Source: an uncultured Oscillospiraceae bacterium
Lineage (GTDB): Bacteria; Bacillota; Clostridia; Oscillospirales; Oscillospiraceae
DNA length: 53,603 bases
Assembly: GCA_934591635.1 (NCBI GenBank)
Contig: CAKTPI010000010.1
Location: forward strand, 1 to 53,603
Direction: 5' to 3'
Part shown: piece after piece, positions 51,534 through 53,603 of the stretch
Position numbering within the stretch: the stretch's first letter is position 1
Layout of the letters: the number at the start of each line of letters is the position of its first letter
Notes under the pieces: model-generated
The model's database searches: none
What the model was told of the DNA's origin: nothing
What the model saw: only the letters and a program-made list of their open reading frames with translations
Made by a program: the position numbers and the translations under genes

Positions 51534-52682
51534 ATGAATGAAAAAGAGGTCGGTGAGATCCGCCGCCACTTGCGGCGTGACCGCAGCAACATGACCGCTA
51601 TTTACGGCTGCTTTGTCAACGATAATAAAGAAATGATTGCAGAGTACCGGGCCAGTACTGGGATTATGTCCGAGAATGAGTCAGATCGGTATTTTGGAAT
51701 TCTACGCAAAGCTTTGTCTGGATCCATCGGTAAAAACTTAATTGACCTGACCTTCAAAACAAGCCAGGTTGTCGGCAGCCCGGAACACAAACTCCTGATG
51801 GATTTGCGGGAAACAAAGCTGCAGGATGATGCGCTTCGGAATGAGCTGTACCAAAAAGTGATTGACTCCATCGTTATGGAAGGTAATTACCTGATTTTGC
51901 TGGGGTGTGATACCTACGATGTCCCCTTTAAGAGTAAGGATGACATTCAGCAGGACGATTCCTCGGAGGAGAGCTATACTTACATCGTCTGCGCTGTTTG
52001 CCCGGTGAAGCAGACAAAGCCAAACCTCCATTATGTTCCGGAAGAGAAGATATTCCACGATGGTGCAATGAACCAGCCGGTCTCAGCTCCTGAAATCGGT
52101 TTCCTTTTCCCGGCGTTTGATAACCGGGCAACGAATATCTATAGTGCCCTCTATTATACCCGCAATACCAAGGAAAACCAGGATGCCCTGATTGAAGCCC
52201 TGTTTAACACGCCGGTGCCGAAGCCTGCTGCGGAGCAGAAGAAATGCTTCGAAGCCCTCCTGACCAACTCGTTAGGTGATGAATGCAGCATGGACGTTGT
52301 ACAGACGGTTCACGAACAGCTCTGTGAGCGTATTGAGCTGCATAAGGAGAGCAAAGTCCCAGAACCGTTGCTAATTGATAAAGAGGTGATTAAAGACGTC
52401 CTGACCTCGTGCGGCGTATCCGAAGCCAGCGTTTCCAAATTCAGTGTGCAGTACGATGAGACCTTCGGCTTTGAAGCGGAGCTGCATCCCAAGAACATCA
52501 TCGACAGCAAGCATTTTGAGATTCACACCCCGGATATTGCCATCAAGATTGACCCCACCCGCACGGACTTGGTGGAGACCAGAGTGATTGGCGGCGTGAA
52601 GTACATCATGATTAACGCCGATGAGGATGTGGAGGTCAACGGTGTCAGCATCCATTTCCAGGGCGACCAGGAACAGCGCTAA
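51534..52682 (+). CDS. DUF4317 family protein
   Basis: Cytosolic protein of 382 residues matching what I know of DUF4317: it begins MNEKEVGEIRRHLRRDRSNM and contains GCFVNDNKEMIAEY early on. No catalytic motif or membrane segment is seen. The family is common in gut clostridia and its function is unknown. ATG 51534 is 9 bases after TGAGG; an in-frame GTG 51519 overlaps that site. It is probably monocistronic, with a terminator after the stop. Confidence 0.85.
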   Translation: MNEKEVGEIRRHLRRDRSNMTAIYGCFVNDNKEMIAEYRASTGIMSENESDRYFGILRKALSGSIGKNLIDLTFKTSQVVGSPEHKLLMDLRETKLQDDALRNELYQKVIDSIVMEGNYLILLGCDTYDVPFKSKDDIQQDDSSEESYTYIVCAVCPVKQTKPNLHYVPEEKIFHDGAMNQPVSAPEIGFLFPAFDNRATNIYSALYYTRNTKENQDALIEALFNTPVPKPAAEQKKCFEALLTNSLGDECSMDVVQTVHEQLCERIELHKESKVPEPLLIDKEVIKDVLTSCGVSEASVSKFSVQYDETFGFEAELHPKNIIDSKHFEIHTPDIAIKIDPTRTDLVETRVIGGVKYIMINADEDVEVNGVSIHFQGDQEQR

Positions 52683-52697
52683 AAAATCTCCATGAAG

Positions 52698-52732
52698 AAG
52701 CACCCGGACATGACCTCCCGGGTGCTTTTTTC
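52698..52732 (+). terminator. Terminator after the DUF4317 gene
   Basis: Stem AAGCACCCGG / CCGGGTGCTT (52698-52707, 52718-52727) followed by TTTT. Confidence 0.92.
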
Positions 52733-52738
52733 ACAAGA

Positions 52739-52767
52739 TTGACATTTTCCTGTTTTTCTGATACGCT
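52739..52767 (+). promoter_or_regulatory. Promoter of the lipocalin-like gene
   Basis: TTGACA (52739-52744), 17 bp spacer, TACGCT (52762-52767). Its spacer end and -10 (TTTTTCTGATACGCT) resemble the next promoter at 53469. Confidence 0.55.
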
Positions 52768-52830
52768 GTCGTTGTCGTATGGCTGAGCAGGTGGATTCAG
52801 TTGCCTAGTCAAAATAATGGAGGTAGACCT

Positions 52831-53382
52831 GTGTTAAATTATAAGAAAAATAAGAAAACTGCGTGGTGGATGATTGCTGTAGAAGGAATCATTTGTACCA
52901 TACTGGTTGTTTGCTTCTTTGCAAATGCGATGAAAAGGGAAGAACCGTCTACAAGTGCGGTACAGGCAGGCAACGAAGATAGCGGCGAAATGATGCAGTA
53001 TACGATGGAAAACCTGGAAAATAATGGAACTGATACAGCAATTTTAGACCTGAGCGGTAGCTGGATTCTTGATGAAAGCTATACAGTCCAGTCAAATAAT
53101 GGCATTGAACTTCAGGCAATCATTGGAAGCGCTCCAACAAATAGCCCCAGTACGCTTCTTTTGAAGGCTGACGGAGCCATCGAGCTTACGCTTGGCGGTT
53201 ACAAAGGGGAAGGCAGATGGCAGCCTGACGGAGATACCGGTCGCTATGTCGCAGATGTGCTTCTGTCAAACGATGGCGGCAACGTTTCACTCCCGCTGTA
53301 CACCTTTAGAGAAAGCCCCAACAGCACGCTATATCTTGTTCTTGAATACTGCAATACGGCGCTGCTTTGGACGAAAGAATAA
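52831..53382 (+). CDS. Membrane-anchored protein with a lipocalin-like beta domain
   Basis: Protein of 183 residues: short basic N-terminus, one membrane helix (about 11-33, AWWMIAVEGIICTILVVCFF), a linker, then a beta-rich outer domain (about 70-183) with LSGSWILDESYTV and ELTLGGYKGEGRWQPDGDTG, which resembles small lipocalin-like domains of Firmicutes. No enzyme motif is seen. GTG 52831 is 7 bases after GGAGGT; an in-frame TTG at 52801 is not supported. Function unknown. Confidence 0.72.
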   Translation: MLNYKKNKKTAWWMIAVEGIICTILVVCFFANAMKREEPSTSAVQAGNEDSGEMMQYTMENLENNGTDTAILDLSGSWILDESYTVQSNNGIELQAIIGSAPTNSPSTLLLKADGAIELTLGGYKGEGRWQPDGDTGRYVADVLLSNDGGNVSLPLYTFRESPNSTLYLVLEYCNTALLWTKE

Positions 53383-53421
53383 TGCCGGATGGCAATAGCT
53401 TCAAGCTCGTGAAGCTTTCCT

Positions 53422-53460
53422 AAAAAGGGGCTGTTGCATGATTTTACAGCACCCCTTTTT
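53422..53460 (+). terminator. Terminator after the lipocalin-like gene
   Basis: Stem AAAAAGGGG-CTGT / ACAG-CA-CCCCTTTTT (53422-53434, 53445-53460) with a two-base bulge and a T run. Confidence 0.82.
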
Positions 53461-53468
53461 CTGTAAGG

Positions 53469-53497
53469 TTGATTTCTTTACGCTTTTTTGATATGCT
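53469..53497 (+). promoter_or_regulatory. Promoter of the peptidase E-like gene
   Basis: TTGATT (53469-53474), 17 bp spacer, TATGCT (53492-53497). Confidence 0.5.
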
Positions 53498-53547
53498 CGC
53501 ATTATTGCATGAGAGCGATAAATCGAAATTTATTAAGGAGGATATGG

Positions 53548-53603
53548 ATGAAACTGTTTTTATGTTCGCACTTTTCAAGTGTAGGAAGTTTGATAAAAGA
53601 AGA
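53548..53603 (+). CDS. Start of a peptidase E (S51)/class I glutamine amidotransferase-like gene
   Basis: Only 18 codons lie in the window (MKLFLCSHFSSVGSLIKE). The opening resembles peptidase S51-family proteins. ATG 53548 is 6 bases after AAGGAGG; another ATG at 53544, in a different frame, is too close to the ribosome site. The family call is tentative given the short stretch. Confidence 0.5.
   Translation, partial: MKLFLCSHFSSVGSLIKE

Noticed and set aside
1..53603. CRISPR arrays, insertion sequences, prophage genes, rRNA operons
   Set aside because: No regularly spaced repeats, transposase or integrase motifs, phage structural genes or rRNA sequence were seen.

Overview
The window looks like a core-chromosome segment of a spore-forming, low-to-mid GC Firmicute, most likely a gut clostridium of the Oscillospiraceae/Ruminococcaceae type. 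The grounds are a complete spoIIIAA-AH operon, a long Bacillus-type SRP RNA directly upstream of dnaX, typical clostridial gene pairs (TIGR03960/TIGR03936 radical SAM proteins, DUF1385-prmC, recA-recX-rimO-pgsA), strong AGGAGG ribosome sites, frequent GTG and TTG starts, and a BlaR1-type M56 receptor of the kind common in that family. I see no prophage, insertion sequence, CRISPR array or rRNA.

Layout. 1-3.9 kb (minus strand): a secreted beta-helix protein, a BlaI repressor and a truncated BlaR1-like M56 receptor, apparently one transcript from a near-consensus promoter that carries two palindromic operators. 4.1-5.9 kb: an acetyltransferase, a lipoprotein and an acyl carrier protein. 5.9-8.9 kb: SRP RNA, dnaX, ybaB, recR. 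8.9-12.8 kb: degV and an HxlR regulator facing a copper ATPase whose reading frame runs into a CopZ-like chaperone. 12.8-20.5 kb: a lipase, truA with an overlapping small ORF, an ArsC-like protein, an alanine symporter, an aminotransferase, Nudix and acetyltransferase genes, and YbaK/TSCPD proteins. 20.6-25.1 kb: tepA, a divergent BacA-like protein and ftsK/spoIIIE. 25.2-29.8 kb: the spoIIIA operon. 29.9-34.9 kb: two proline tRNAs in opposite orientation flanking a minimal M50 protease with a small membrane partner, the two radical SAM-associated proteins, a zinc-ribbon protein and a thioesterase. 35-42.5 kb: a degenerate PyrF-like protein, a Thr/Pro-rich lipoprotein, a four-motif ferredoxin, murB, whiA, dnaE. 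42.6-51.5 kb: a repeat-bearing lipoprotein with a two-component system, DUF1385, prmC, recA, recX, rimO, pgsA. 51.5 kb to the end: DUF4317, a membrane-anchored lipocalin-like protein and the start of a peptidase E-like gene.

How they fit together. Most genes serve replication and repair (dnaX, recR, recA, recX, dnaE), translation (SRP RNA, truA, prmC, rimO, proline tRNAs), envelope building (murB, pgsA, BacA-like) and sporulation (spoIIIA, SpoIIIE, the M50 protease). The less ordinary parts are the BlaI/BlaR1-like module whose receptor has no penicillin-binding sensor and whose apparent regulon includes a secreted beta-helix protein; the CopA-CopZ in-frame arrangement with a well-placed internal ribosome site; the minimal M50 protease coupled to a 78-residue membrane protein; and two family members that have lost catalytic residues (BacA-like and PyrF-like).
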